In this document: positions 53,222 through 64,000 of the stretch, one piece after another | Position numbering within the stretch: the stretch's first letter is position 1 | How the letters are laid out: each line of letters starts with the position of its first letter | NCBI GenBank assembly: GCA_964057195.1 | Contig: OZ059847.1 | Location: forward strand, 21,486,655-21,550,654 | From: Orthosia cruda | Taxonomy: Eukaryota; Arthropoda; Insecta; Lepidoptera; Noctuidae | Length of the DNA stretch: 64,000 nucleotides | Direction of reading: 5' to 3' | Position numbers and translations under genes: made by a program | The notes under the pieces: generated by a model | Seen by the model: the letters and a program-made list of their open reading frames with translations, nothing else | Told to the model about the DNA's origin: nothing | The model's database searches: none

Positions 53222-53762
53222 TTGAAAAAAAACTTTTTGCAAAAAAATACTACCGACTTCAAAAAATTAAGTTATTTTACACTTTGTAGTTTTGTATTTG
53301 GAAGTCGGTAGTATTTTTTTGCAAAAAGTTTTTTTTATTTTTCACTTTTTAGTTGTACGTACCTAATAGGCAAGTTAGTAAGGGAACTATTTCGCCAGAA
53401 TAGATTTCATGAAACTTGAACATAACTGGTGAAATGAGAGGTCTGCTTACCCCTTAAGAGCGAACTGGCGTGATGTTATGTTAAGAAATTTTATAAACAA
53501 CAAACAGACATGCGATTGCAGCAATCCCGAGAGATTTGCCGTTATTTATTGAAGAGTTCTGTTGTATATCTCCGAAGTTCTTCATCAGATCTTCACCAAA
53601 TTAAAATGGGACCAATTTCGGAACATACTTTTTCAAACAAAAAAAGAATTTTTAAAATCAGTCCACAATTCACGGAGTAATCGGAGAACATACATAAAAA
53701 AAAAAAAAAACATACTTGAAGTCGAACATAGAACCTCCTCCTTTTTGGGAAGTCGGTTAAAA
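53222..53762. mobile_element. Family H foldback element, copy 3
   Basis: The left inverted repeat ACTTTTTGCAAAAAAATACT with ACCGACTTC is mirrored at 53301-53330. The middle contains CATGCGATTGCAGC and GTTCTTCATCAGATCTTCAC, as in copy 2. The end is GAACCTCCTCCTTTTTGGGA and GTCGGTTAAAAA. Confidence 0.8.
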
Positions 53763-54574
53763 ATTAAAATTCTCCGTTCACTTTCAGTTTTCGGTCGATG
53801 GCGTGAGTGAAGCTAAAGGAACTGAATATTTTCACAGAAAAGAAACCATTATAAGGCCCTCATAACAAGCTTATAATATCAACATGTAAGTAATTTTGAT
53901 TGAACTACCAACTGACAGCCATTCACTCAATGTTTGACGAGCGATTAATATCCGATTAGTTCCGTGAGCAATACACACTTGTACACACATTTTATGAATC
54001 TTATAAATATTTCTATCGACTTTAATCGTGTTTTATGTAAGGAAGTTATTAGACTACGATCAGTCGTCGAGCTGGGTCACCAAAACTATAAATATCCTCC
54101 GACTGCACAGCATGATTTTCTTTTTTATTTACAACTTTTTAGTTATAATTTTGTTTTCGAATGTCTATTAAACATATAAGTGTATATATTTTTGTTTTTA
54201 GAGGTGACCCCTCTATAAACATACAAACATGTAAACAAGATACGCATGTAAACCATAACCCCTTTTCTTGCAGCCGGGTAATAAAACTGTTAGTGGTTAC
54301 CAAATTAACAATTTAGGTGTACATTATAATTGTAAGGTAGATACTATATATAATATTGTTAGTCTGTTATCTCTCTAAATATGTAACAATATTTTGAAAC
54401 AATAATTTTGGGTTGTGTTTACAAACTATAGTCGGCATAGTTCAATCCATTAACAACTGCTTCAATCATTCCACACCATTTGCCTACACTAGCACCATTT
54501 TGATCTATTATATTAGTGTATAAAGCTGGACACTTTTGAACTTTCACCTCATGAGAGGTCGTTCTCCTTACCTC
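53763..54574. other. Mostly unassigned; includes one CGACTGC repeat fragment
   Basis: At 54062-54122 there is a single-arm copy of the repeat at 41070-41168 (TCCTCCGACTGCACAGCATG). The rest is AT-rich with no coding signal. Confidence 0.5.
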
Positions 54575-54840
54575 TACCCTCCTCAGTTATTTGTTTGATG
54601 ATTTTGACTTGATATTTTTTGTATCCAGACCATCTCGCATTTGCTTTCTGAGCCGGCCTCGGTGACGCTGTCCATCTTCTGGCACCATTAGAGATACAAA
54701 CGAGGCTAAAAATATCTTTGTATTGTATTCAGAACAAATGTTTTAGTGGAACCTACTTTACATATCTGGGTACATAAAATCAGGCGGATTTTCCCGAGAG
54801 GGTAAGAAAAACTACAGGACGCCACCTGCTCCGATCCTGT
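54575..54840 (-). pseudogene. Two short LINE C-terminal remnants
   Basis: On the minus strand 54786-54835 reads DRSRWRPVV and a stop after SGKSA, like the plus-strand remnant at 38.9 kb. Further on, 54610-54690 reads MVPEDGQRHRGRLRKQMRDG, an RTE-like GRxRKxxRD tail. Both are only 15-30 codons. Confidence 0.45.
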
Positions 54841-55011
54841 ATATTCCTTTTTTTCCTTTTTCTTCAGTCTGATTGATTACATTGTTGTTCTATGATTGGA
54901 TCAGCTAGTTCATTTTCATATCAAGTCTATTCGAGATTATAAAACGTTTACTGTTACTTTGATTTGCAGGGGATTCATACTTTCACAGGCAACAATTTAA
55001 CTTAAATTTGC

Positions 55012-55220
55012 TAAGTATCTCAGTACCTGGGTGACGAGCTCTGCGCGGGTGAAAAAAGAGATTTTTATTCTATAAATGAAACATAGCTAGATCGATTTAT
55101 CCGACCACGAAACCTCCTACTTTCTAAATTTCATGAAAATCGTTGGAGCCGTTTCCGAGATTCAGATTATATATATATATATATATACAAGAATTACTCG
55201 TTTAAAGGTATTAGATTAGA
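55012..55220 (+). repeat. Lepidopteran repeat ending in (AT)n
   Basis: GACGAGCTCTGCGCGGGTGA, AACATAGCTAGATCGATTTA, ATTTCATGAAAATCGTTGGA, GCCGTTTCCGAGATTC and (AT)n, then CAAGAATTACTCGTTTAAAG, follow the order of an abundant lepidopteran repeat. Confidence 0.7.
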
Positions 55221-56044
55221 TAGAAAGCGGAATACTGAAACTTTACGACTACGACTATGAAATTCATATTCCTATTGGTGTTGTGTACCTGTGCGAGCAG
55301 CACTTTTGCAGTAAAATCAAAGTGTCATCCATGAATTTTACTCTTAAATTGGAAGTAAATTTCACTCAACACTGACGGGTTACTAGAAATAAAACCAACG
55401 ATATGTAGGTACAGTTGGCCACACGCCTGTGATACCGAAGTTAGTATAAGATGTCATCTTATTCTTTTGAGACTCTGTTCTACGCTAGGACAACTCAAGG
55501 TTAGCACTTCCTATCGAGGACGTGCGGTCGAGTGTACCTACCTACCTAAATTAATTTCAAGATTCCCGAACATATATTTCGACTCGGATCGCAGTCGTTG
55601 ACCGTTCTTAAGTGTTTTTGTATCATCACGTTAATAAAGCTCATCAATGAAAAAGGTTGTTTTAATGAAACCAATTTAACCGAAATGCTGGTTTATTAAC
55701 CGCTCGTGGTTAATAATAAAGCACCAAGGTTAAATAATAAAAAATAACTATTGTTTTAAACATACATACAAATAACATTAGGATTATCCACGCAGGGGAA
55801 AACCTAGTTCTTGTGAATGTGTATGTAAAAACATTAATGTTTCTCTCTGAATACTAATTCGTTTACTAAAATATATTTTGCTAATAGTAAAACCGCCGAA
55901 ATAACCGAAATAGCCGAGTACATTGATCGGTTCTTCGGAAACCGCGGGAACAAGCTAATACCGGTAATACTTACTGTTAAGTTTCTCCTTGCCTAATGAA
56001 TGAATTAAAAATGCTACTTATCTCACTAATATTATAAAGGTGAA
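55221..56044. other. No gene recognised
   Basis: AT-rich, with no supported coding or repeat feature. Confidence 0.4.
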
Positions 56045-56269
56045 AGTTTGTGTATAATAGAATAGAATATACTTTATTGTACACCAACAAAAGAAATTAC
56101 ACATATATTATACAGCAACTGAATACTATCGGTACAAAGGCGGTCTTACGTCTTCGCTGACAGCGATATCTACCAGACAACGCATTCGGCGCGTTCGATG
56201 CTTGCGGCGAGTGCGGTGCGGGCGGCGCGGAGACGTCATCCATACGACTGCGGCATGTGTGGCTCGTGC

Positions 56270-56316
<47 letters not shown>

Positions 56317-56340
56317 TGCCAACACAGAAAGATCACTTGG
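56045..56340 (-). mobile_element. LINE 3' UTR with internal A/T homopolymer
   Basis: On the minus strand it ends GTTGGTGTACAATAAAGTAT with an ATTCT tail, and has GTCTTACGTC...GACAGCGATATC. This is the same class of 3' end as 18830-18990. A run of more than 30 A lies at 56274-56313 on the plus strand. No coding part is left. Confidence 0.6.
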
Positions 56341-56689
56341 TGCGCTCAATTAAATATAAAGATCGCTAACAATTGTTTCGCACATTGACTAACAACTTTA
56401 ATTGCTCGTTAGTATATTCGGTGTATTGACTATCAAAGTTAAAATATTGCTTCATTATTCAATATTACGTCAAAGGTCTTTCGAAATCATCATCATCATT
56501 AACTATAGCAATATAGGTACACTAGTACTACATTATCATTTTGTTCGTTCGTGCATTTAGAATTGCCATTTCTAAAAACTTACCATATAATTAAAGATAT
56601 ATTTATTTTGTAAAACATGAGTACAGTACATGGTTCTACTAATTTAGTATAGTAAATAGTAATAGTTAAATTGTTTTACGAATCTTAAC
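56341..56689. other. No gene recognised
   Basis: AT-rich. A (CAT)n run at 56485-56499 may be a minus-strand RTE tail. Confidence 0.4.
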
Positions 56690-58440
56690 TAATCATTTGG
56701 AATCTAAACAGTGGTTCGTTTTGGTAACTCTGTTCAATAAACAGTATTATTTTATAGTTTTCTTTTCACATTGTTTTAGAATCATAATCAGTCAACAGCG
56801 TAATATAGCATTTAAGAGATTACCAGATGCTGTCACCAGCGCTCTCAATTCTTTAAAAGATCCTATAGTCTTCCATCGCGTTTCGAAACAGTGTGTTTGC
56901 GTTTAGAATCCCTTATAAATGAATTCAGCGATTCTCACATTAAGCTTCTGAGTGAGTACAGGGGCCTTGGTAAAGATAAATGTATTCTCAAGCAAACAAC
57001 ATATCAAAAGCAGGCAGATGACAATATGTAGTTTGAAGTCCTTGAAATTCAGCGTAAACTTTTGCCTGACAACAATCATCAGGTTATGCTTTCAGCTTCC
57101 TTATCATCAGGTGGACATAAGAAACTAACAAAATTACCACAAATCCAATTACCTTATTTTTCGGGTCAATCTAAAGACGGGCAGTCTTTAGATTGACCCG
57201 AAAAATAAGGTAATTGGATTAAAAAATTAAAAAAAAAGGGTTGCATTGACTTATTCAATACTTTGGTCCATACTAGGCCAGACATTTCATAAGTGGAAAT
57301 GTTTTAATCTTATTCGAGCTTATCCTATATCCATATCAAATTATATCAATGCATATCAAGCTCTTGTGAACAGATATACCAACAAGCGTTTTGTGTTGGG
57401 AGCAAATTTGTACCGAGTCAGTGCAGAGTCTGCGCACCTTTTTAGACTGAATTTCGAGAATCTTTCAATGTTAAATTCTTTAGATTTAACTACTTCCAAT
57501 TGGGCTTTTATTTTATTTCACTCTCTTTTAACCAAAAATTGATAAAGAGTCACGTCCGGCTTTTGAACTATCATGCTGATTTCCCGCAGATTAGTCCACT
57601 TAAAACATTTTTATTAGGAATATGTAATGCATTAAAGCGTTCATCTCTTTCACATATCCCAATTGCATTAACAGATATCAGCTGTCAGGTAAACACTAAA
57701 AACAACAGTAATAATAATATTAAATTGAATAACAGTTTAAATTTTAATAACAATAAATCACAAACAAATAAACATTCTATTGTTGTTAAAGCAAACTCTG
57801 TTGTGTTGGGCAACAACAATACAGCAAGTACATCATGCCATATTAAGTTTTTGGGTGTTTTCGCGTTAAACCAGTTGCGTTTAAACTGAAAATAGCAGAC
57901 CTTATGAGTTATGTTATCAACGAATTTACTAACAAGATAAACATAGACAGCATTAATTTCGCATGGTCTGAGTCAATGATCTATTTAGTATAGATCAAGT
58001 CAAAATCAACAAATTTCAAAGCATACCTTGGGAATCGTATCGCAAATATTCACCGAAAGTTACCCACTGCTGTCTGCAAGCAAAACCAAGTTGATTGTGC
58101 GTGTCGTGGCTTACAACCACACGAGCTTATCAACCATGCCCTCTGGTGGACCTTTGGCTAAACAATGAAGTTCAATCATTTTGCACCACACCTGGTATTT
58201 TTTAAATTTATATTAATATATATAATTAGTTCCATTAATAGCGTTGCCAACACCTTATTATTCTAACATTAAACTTAACAGACTCAAACGATGGCAACTC
58301 GTTCAGCGTATGCATCAAGTCTTATGGCCAGATGGCCCAAAAGTGTTTGTGACCAGTCTATCACAGAGACTGAAATGGACTAGGTCTTCGGATCAAGCTC
58401 GTATTGGTCAAATTATTTAATTAAATTATATTTATTTCTC
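56690..58440 (+). pseudogene. BEL/Pao LTR-retrotransposon remnant: gag joined to late pol
   Basis: Gag part: KLTKLPQIQLPYFSGQSKD at about 57127-57178, then LFNTLV, AYQALVNRYTNKRFVLGANL, LTTSNWAFILFHSLL and a shifted SRPAFEL. This is the conserved gag block of BEL/Pao elements. After about 57890 the sequence jumps to late pol: INFAWSESMIYLV, AYLGNRIANIHRKLP, CACRGLQPHELINHALWW, and near 58270-58400 LKRWQLVQRMHQVLWPDG and a ...SxRLKW-like end. Protease, the RT core and most of the integrase are missing, so a large internal deletion occurred. Multiple stops are present. I did not identify LTRs. A 37-bp inverted duplication disrupts gag (57142-57220). Confidence 0.8.
57142..57220. repeat. Perfect hairpin, 37-bp arms, 5-base loop, within gag
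   Basis: Bases 57142-57178 encode the gag words IQLPYFSGQSKD. Bases 57184-57220 are their exact reverse complement, with the loop GGGCA between. Gag coding resumes after a short A-rich spacer, so the right arm is an inserted inverted copy of the left. Confidence 0.95.
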
Positions 58441-58679
58441 CATAAAATTGTACAATTTTGAACATTATGATTAAATTATTAAAGACTTTTTTTTAGTTTT
58501 TTTTTTTTTTGTTTATTCGTATTAGATAGCAACCAAAAACCACTAAGGTTTAAACTTTTGCTATCGTGAGTCTATTAGTATGTTTATTTATGTGCTATAT
58601 ATAAAAAAAAAGAACGCTAAAGGCGATAACAATTAATAACAACTCAAACTAGTTAAAGACCTATATTATTATTTAGGTC

Positions 58680-59625
58680 TATAACTAGCTTGTACCACTA
58701 ACATCTCTGCATTATCTAAATAATACTTAAATAATATTGTTTAAGCTTAAATTTTATATTTTTGTCTGATATACAATTATTTATTTCTGAGGGTAGACTG
58801 TTAATAAGTCTCGGTATAATATAAGCAGTAGTTCGCTCACCATACGTGTTGTTTGCGCGCTGTGTACGAAACCTATTCTCAGAAATTGGCCGCGTGCGTA
58901 CAGGATGTTCAATTATGTTTCTTAAAGATTCATCGAAAAATTGTAAAAAAAAAAAAAAACTTGTGTATGAATTGGTAAGACTTTACAGTGTTTAAAGAGG
59001 CCATTTATATCGTCGTGAAATTGATTTCTAATTTTGGGAGACACTACCGTTTTTAAAATTTGTACTTGAATTTTGTAAATCTTATCAAGATAGGTTTTGT
59101 AGGTACGACCATAACTACTAAGCCCATACTGGATGTAGGATTCAGCCAGTGCGTAATATAGCATAATCTTCACTTTGAAGGGCAAACAGTTCTTTAATAT
59201 TGTAATATTAGCAAGAAATTGTCGAAGTTTATCGCAAACACGTTCTACGTGATGACTCCAGTTAAACGTATCATCTATAACTACTCCAAGATATGTTTGT
59301 TTATTGACAACATCTATTTGAGGACAGTTACAAGTGGTCATATTGACGGCATGCAAGCAGTCATGGTCATGGGCTATTAGGTTCCGTAAGGGCAACTTTC
59401 TAACGTAGGGAGATTTAATAACTAAAAGTTTGGTTTTGCTTGCATTAAGCACTAGGCCAGCATCATGACACCACCTTGTTAGAGCATCCAGATCAAGTTG
59501 CAAGCGTTCACATGCTATTTGAGGATTTTTGTTAGCAATAACAAGGCAAGTATCATCCGCGAATTGATAGCATGTACTGTTTGTTATGCATTTACTCATG
59601 TCATTAACATACGACAAAAAATGCA
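58680..59625 (-). pseudogene. CR1/jockey-like reverse transcriptase, second half
   Basis: The minus strand starts LSYVNDMSKCITNSTCYQFA at the RT palm. YQFADDTCLVI holds the catalytic FADD, followed by LVLNASKTKLLVIKSP and LGVVIDDTFNWSHHVER, and the thumb. A frame break lies in an A-run at 58935-58948; past it the tail continues (RTRPISENRFRTQRAN, then LINSLPSEIN) to near 58690. Motif A and the endonuclease are absent. Confidence 0.8.
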
Positions 59626-59639
59626 GGCTATTACATATA

Positions 59640-60500
59640 TGTCAAAAATAATAATGAGCAACTGCGCCTGAGCTAGGCCGAGCCTGTATTTCAGGACGCA
59701 GTTCACTTGCCAGACATTATGAACAATACAACAGTGGTTACGTTGTATTGTATATATATATATATAATATTGTATAACTTTAAAGCAAAATAACATTTTA
59801 CAACAGAAAGAGTGAGTGTTGTGTGTGGTGTGCTTGTGTTGAATGTGTTTGAGTGAGTGTTGTGTGCTTTTGTTTGGTGTGTTTAATAGTTTAACATTAT
59901 CTTAATGTTTTAAGAAGTTCTTCTGTAGTTTCATAATCACAGGTAATTAGGAAGTTCAACAGTTTGGTTTTGCATTCACGTTTACTTAAAGTATGGATAT
60001 TAAGATTAGTATTTAATTTATTATATAGAAATGGACCACTAAAGCAGAAATACCTATTTGTAAATGAATGTTTAAATTGAAAGGACTGGGGAACTACAGC
60101 ATTTCGTCGACGCTTATGAAGAATATTCGTGTCAAGAAGGGTAAGGGAGTGTTGCTTTAGGATTGTAGTTATGATGTAAAGTTGGCGTACGGTCGGTAGG
60201 TTCCATGACTGGTATAAAAGATGTGTGGGGTAATCTATGGGTCGGAAGGAGCTAACTTTTAGAATTGCCTGTTGTGCAATTTCAAGTGGAAGCAGAGTGG
60301 TTTTGGCAGCTCCGCCCCAACATGAAATGCAGTAAGTTAGAAGCGATTTACAGAGTGCCCTGTAAACCTGAAATTGTAGTCTTAAAGGACGACCAACAGG
60401 CTCCGTTGCGTTGGCGTTTCGGTAGAATATAACAGCTTTATCCCGGACGTGACGGTATTTCAAATAGAGCAACGGTCGAAACAACGAAAGGTGTCGTTGA
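59640..60500 (-). pseudogene. LINE ORF2 C-terminal domain with 3' UTR
   Basis: A 195-codon minus-strand frame (59897-60484) includes FQVYRALCKSLLTYCISCWG, AAKTTLLPLEIAQQAILKVS and FCFSGPFLYNKLN before the stop. It is the C-terminal region of a CR1/jockey-like ORF2 from a different family than its neighbour at 58.7-59.6 kb. The 3' UTR to about 59640 contains CACAAC-rich runs and AGGCTCGGCCTAGCTCAGGC. The catalytic core is absent. Confidence 0.75.
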
Positions 60501-61640
60501 TCGACCTCTATTGTGTCCCATCACAGACGGAGGCAACAATGATTATTAAACTCTCAATATTTGTAATTTTAACACATTGAGCTTGACAAAATAATCGTTA
60601 CTTATATATAAAATTTTCACCTATTTTAAGTATCTATACATTTCTCATATTTCATTAAGTACCTATGTCTAATTACATATAGTACCGTATCAATCATTAT
60701 CGTCACACAAGTCTATTGGGATAGTATGGACCTAGCCTTGGTATTTAACTTTAGACGCTTTTACGTGCACGTCTTTTTACATCGTTCTCACAAATATGTA
60801 TTTTTCCAACAAGAATTATGTAACCAAAAATTTTTAATTAAAACTGATGGAAAAGAGTGTCCGTGGAGTTTTTGCAAATTCTTGTCCATTGAGACCTATA
60901 ACGAATTGCAACTAGACTCATCTTTTTTTTTGTTTGACAATTCAAAAGTACTTCTAAGGTGTTTTTGAAATAAACTATTTGATTTGGGTTTTTTGTTCAG
61001 TCTCAACAAATTTCGTCAGCGGGGAAGTTAAGGTTCCCTCAAGAACCCATAATGGTTATTTTTAGTATGTTTACAAATCCCTATTTCCCACCAAATCCAT
61101 CCTCAAGTCGCGCCATCTGACGAATGAAAAAGGACTCTTTCGTTTGAACTACTAACGGAACATGAACAAGTAAAAGTGTTGTGTTAAATCATTATCAATC
61201 AATAGAGGAACGACCCAGGACTTTTAAATCTGCAAGAACCAAAACATTACACAAGGTTTCACGAGTCATTTGCATTGGAGACAAAACAGACACGAGCCAT
61301 CAGCGCAGACACCGTAAATACCTCCGTTCTTTCCTAGCCATTTTGTTGTGGACCTATTGCAGTAATATCGAAGGGGATAACCCCTTCGATATTCTACATT
61401 GTATATTTAGAATAATAATTATCGACATGATATGATTTAAATAACAATTTGTGACATTGTATAATTTAAATAATAATGTTGCCTGCCTAAATTGGTACAA
61501 CACAGTGAACTGCGCATTCACATAACATCTGTAAATGTATAGGTAATTATGTACTGTGTTGAGAAATAAAGATTTGAATTTGTATTTTATTCAACTTATT
61601 AGATTCCCAATTTTTTTTAATAATAATCTGAAGAGGTTTC
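60501..61640. other. No gene supported; one hairpin
   Basis: Frames of 80 and 84 codons at 60726 and 61181 have no motif. A perfect hairpin with 13-base arms (AATATCGAAGGGG) and a 4-base loop lies at 61364-61393. Confidence 0.45.
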
Positions 61641-61650
61641 TACTTATTAA

Positions 61651-63529
61651 CTGCCAGTTTCCCAGGTCTCAATTATCAGGCTGTTAACGTAATCAACGAT
61701 TAATCGCCTGTTAATTCTACTTTCAGTTTCTCAACACCCAAATGTGACAAGCGTTTAACAATTTGTCACACTTGACAAAAATCACGAATTAACCACATGT
61801 TAAGCCGGGTACACATTGGTGCAATGTAACATGTAATGCAACATGCAATACAAGAATTTGACGTCCACATTGCTGCAATGTATCATGTAAAGTAACAGAA
61901 TTCCCATAGTGTAGACGCCTTGAGCGCACGAACCGCGTCTACTACGCGCACGAACAGATTGTTGCAACTCTTGCGCGTAGCGACCCGAAATTTGTCGGTT
62001 TTTTCCCCGAACACAAAGAGGCGCGCAGTATGCGCGGAGCGTCAGTGTGGACAGGTTGTGTGGTGTGTACGGCTAGACGCGCGCGAACATGGAACAAGAC
62101 GCAGTCTTTTGCAGACTGAGCGATCCGTTCGCGCGCATCTCGGAAACAGATGTGAGTAGGTACATGCGCGGTTCGTGCGCACGTTGTGCGCGCCCCGCGT
62201 CTACACTGATGCAATGCTCGTTTCGTGTTGCATTGCATGTTGCGTTGCAGCAGTCTGTACCCGCCTTTACAGCATTTTTGGGTTTCTGAGAACCTTTTTC
62301 AATTTTTATCTCTTGTTTTTGGAAATTGGTCGATTATTCACAGATAAAAATTAATATTATGATTTTAAAGGATTATATTACGATAAAAAGATAATAGGGG
62401 TCGGCAAAAACTATGGTATGGGTTGAGTTATAAAAAATATGTTAATTAAGAGCAATTATTTAATTACAAAGATTAAAAAAATTGGATATTAAAAACTTTT
62501 AAAATTAATTACAGTATAAAAACTTGATACAATTATCAAAAATAGTTATTTTGTATTTATGTAAATAAAAATAAAAAACAAACTGTTACTGACCTGGGTA
62601 TCGAACCTACCTCACACCAATGCGCGTGAGGAAGGTGTTGACTGTATCCTGTACTTAGTACTTACAAGTTCAGTTTCTGGATAGGTTTGTGTTTAACTTG
62701 AAGCGGCTGGGGTGGCGACCGCGCCAGGGTAAGCAACACTTACCTAGGTCAGTCTTGGGATGGGTGACCAATTTTTTTTTTGGATCGCTTTTTTATGGAT
62801 AGGTGACCCCGCCAGGTTAAGCAACACTAACCAAGGTCAGTCTGTGGATGGGTGACCATCACCACAAAAATTTTGATCACCCATCCTAAAGTCACCCCGC
62901 TAGGTTAAACAACATCTACCAAGGTCACCCATCCAAAAACAAGCGAATCCAAAAAAAGTGGTCACCTATCCAAACACTGACCTTGGTAAGTGTTGCTTAC
63001 CCTGGCAGGGTCATCCATCCAAAAACAAGCGAACCAAAGAAATTTGGTCACCCATCCCAAGACTGACCTTGGTAAGTGTTGCTTACCTTGGCGGGGTCAG
63101 CCATCCAAAACAAAGGAAACAAAAAAAAAACGGTCACCCATCCAAAGACTAACCTTGCTAAGTGTTGCTTAACCTGTGTTCGGTCACCTATCCAAAAACA
63201 AGAAAACCAAAAAAAAAGTGGTTACCCATCCATAAATCGTCCTTGGTAAGGTTTGCTTAACTTGGCGGCTAAACCAACCCTGCCGCTCAAGATAAAATAC
63301 TATTTAAACTTTAAAGTTACTGATTACGTTATAGTAGCGAATGAAGTGAATGAATACCAGCTAGGGTGGCCAACCGAAATAAATTAATGCCGATTATTTA
63401 TTGTAACAAGCGATTACGTAATTTCTCGATGATGAAGTGTTGAGAAACTCACTGACAACTGACGGCTGGTTAATTTGTGACAAATTGTCAGCTAATTTGA
63501 GATGTGACGTCTACTTCAGAAACCGGCCC
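61651..63529 (+). mobile_element. Family B non-autonomous element, copy 2 (1,879 bp)
   Basis: It is flanked by TAA (61648-61650 and 63530-63532) with the same ends as copy 1 (CTGCCAGTTTCCCAGGTC left; GGGCCGGTTTCTGAAGT right, reverse-complemented). It is colinear with copy 1 except for a 464-base insert at 61803-62266. The tRNA-like B box (minus strand, 62590-62612) and the head-to-head minisatellite (62700-63290) are retained. Confidence 0.88.
61803..62266. mobile_element. GC-rich TTA-flanked MITE nested in family B copy 2 (464 bp)
   Basis: Ends AGCCGGGTACACATTGGTGC and AGGCGGGTACAGACTGCTGC (right, reverse-complemented) are imperfect inverted repeats. TTA flanks it at 61800-61802 and 62267-62269. 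Copy 1 of family B has a single TTA at the same spot (ATGTTACAGCA, about 3231-3241), which is the empty site. The interior is GC-rich with CGCGC words; a frame from 62089 (MEQDAVFCRLSDPFARISE) could be a scrap of the parent element's protein, unproven. Confidence 0.85.
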
Positions 63530-63532
63530 TAA

Positions 63533-64000
63533 GACTGTAAAATCTTGATGGCAAGACACCTGTATCAAGAATGAACCAATTGATTGTAAAAAGCCATATC
63601 TAGGGAAAAAGAGCAAAGAAACAAAAATAAATCAAGAATTTAGGTACAAGCAATGTTTTTATTAAAAAAAAACTACCTAGTAAGCAACTGATCACTTTAT
63701 TTAAATAAATATCTACCTAGTCCATATCAGCAACAAAGAACAAAGTAAGTAATTTCAATAAAAAAGTTTTATAAAGTGTTGTTTGTGTCAGACTTCCTGT
63801 ACCTAAATCGCTCACGCCAACGAGGAAATATCTCATTTATCGATACAAACTATTAAATAATAAATCTTTTAAGACTATAAAATAGTTTGTAAGTCTACGT
63901 AAAAATTATGCGGAATAAATCACGAAGCTAGGTTTAGATGCATCTACGTAATATCAACATAGGTTTAAAACAAGGAGCAGCACTTCCAGTTGCCTCGGTA
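63533..64000. other. No gene recognised
   Basis: AT-rich sequence to the window edge. Confidence 0.4.

Noticed and set aside
60726..61435. Two frames of 80 and 84 codons
   Set aside because: No motif or splice context, and the second crosses a hairpin; left unannotated.

Overview
This is repeat-dominated DNA from an insect, almost certainly a lepidopteran (moth or butterfly). That call rests on dispersed repeats I recognise from Lepidoptera: tRNA-derived SINEs with a conserved tail, the CGGCCAAGTGCGAG / GGGTTCCGT repeat, the GAAGTCGGTT foldback repeat, and LINE tails that include ACCACATCATCGCTTACCATC. The background is AT-rich and broken by GC-rich coding blocks of mobile elements. I found no host gene with intron/exon structure. 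The window is either intergenic or lies inside a large intron.

Three elements carry full-length open frames. (1) A 3,041-bp mariner at 10558-13598 has a 356-codon, intron-containing DD41D transposase. Its 920-bp inverted ends swallow the last third of the transposase gene. (2) A CR1/jockey-type LINE at about 32165-37358 has an intact endonuclease-reverse transcriptase frame of 937 codons, while its ORF1 carries one stop and one frameshift. (3) A 3,081-bp pogo-type element at 49074-52154 has a 682-residue DD35D transposase ending in a PHD-like zinc finger. An apparently full-length but multiply frameshifted R1-clade LINE (24596-30587) shows perfect 15-bp target duplications, a poly-A tail and a UAAUG stop-start overlap between its ORFs. 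The rest is debris: reverse transcriptase (RT) 3' ends of at least six LINE families, a BEL/Pao retrotransposon without most of its pol, hAT and MULE transposase scraps, MITEs and SINEs.

The window is a set of nested insertions, and several can be checked against an empty site or a reading frame that closes again. Mariner sits in an RT at a TA, and removing it restores the frame. A 3.8-kb TTAA-flanked element sits in an RTE-type RT, and removing it restores the frame. The R1-clade element sits in an older repeat. Pogo sits in a SINE. Family B element copy 1 sits in a family A repeat at TTA. A 464-bp MITE sits in family B copy 2, and copy 1 supplies the empty site. A LINE tail sits in the repeat around 31.3 kb. 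A 28-bp palindrome with an 8-bp direct repeat splits the RT YADD codons at 16.6 kb.

A second theme is the number of perfect, short-loop inverted repeats (for example arms/loops of 36/6, 37/5, 16/8, 15/4 and 85/30 bases). At least one is an inverted duplication of retrotransposon coding sequence, which suggests a recurrent local template-switch process.

Family letters used below: A, the GGGTTCCGT...CGGCCAAGTGCGAG repeat; B, the TTA-flanked element with internal minisatellite; F and G, paired unclassified repeats; H, the GAAGTCGGTT foldback elements; T, the LINE whose tail is ACCACATCATCGCTTACCATC.
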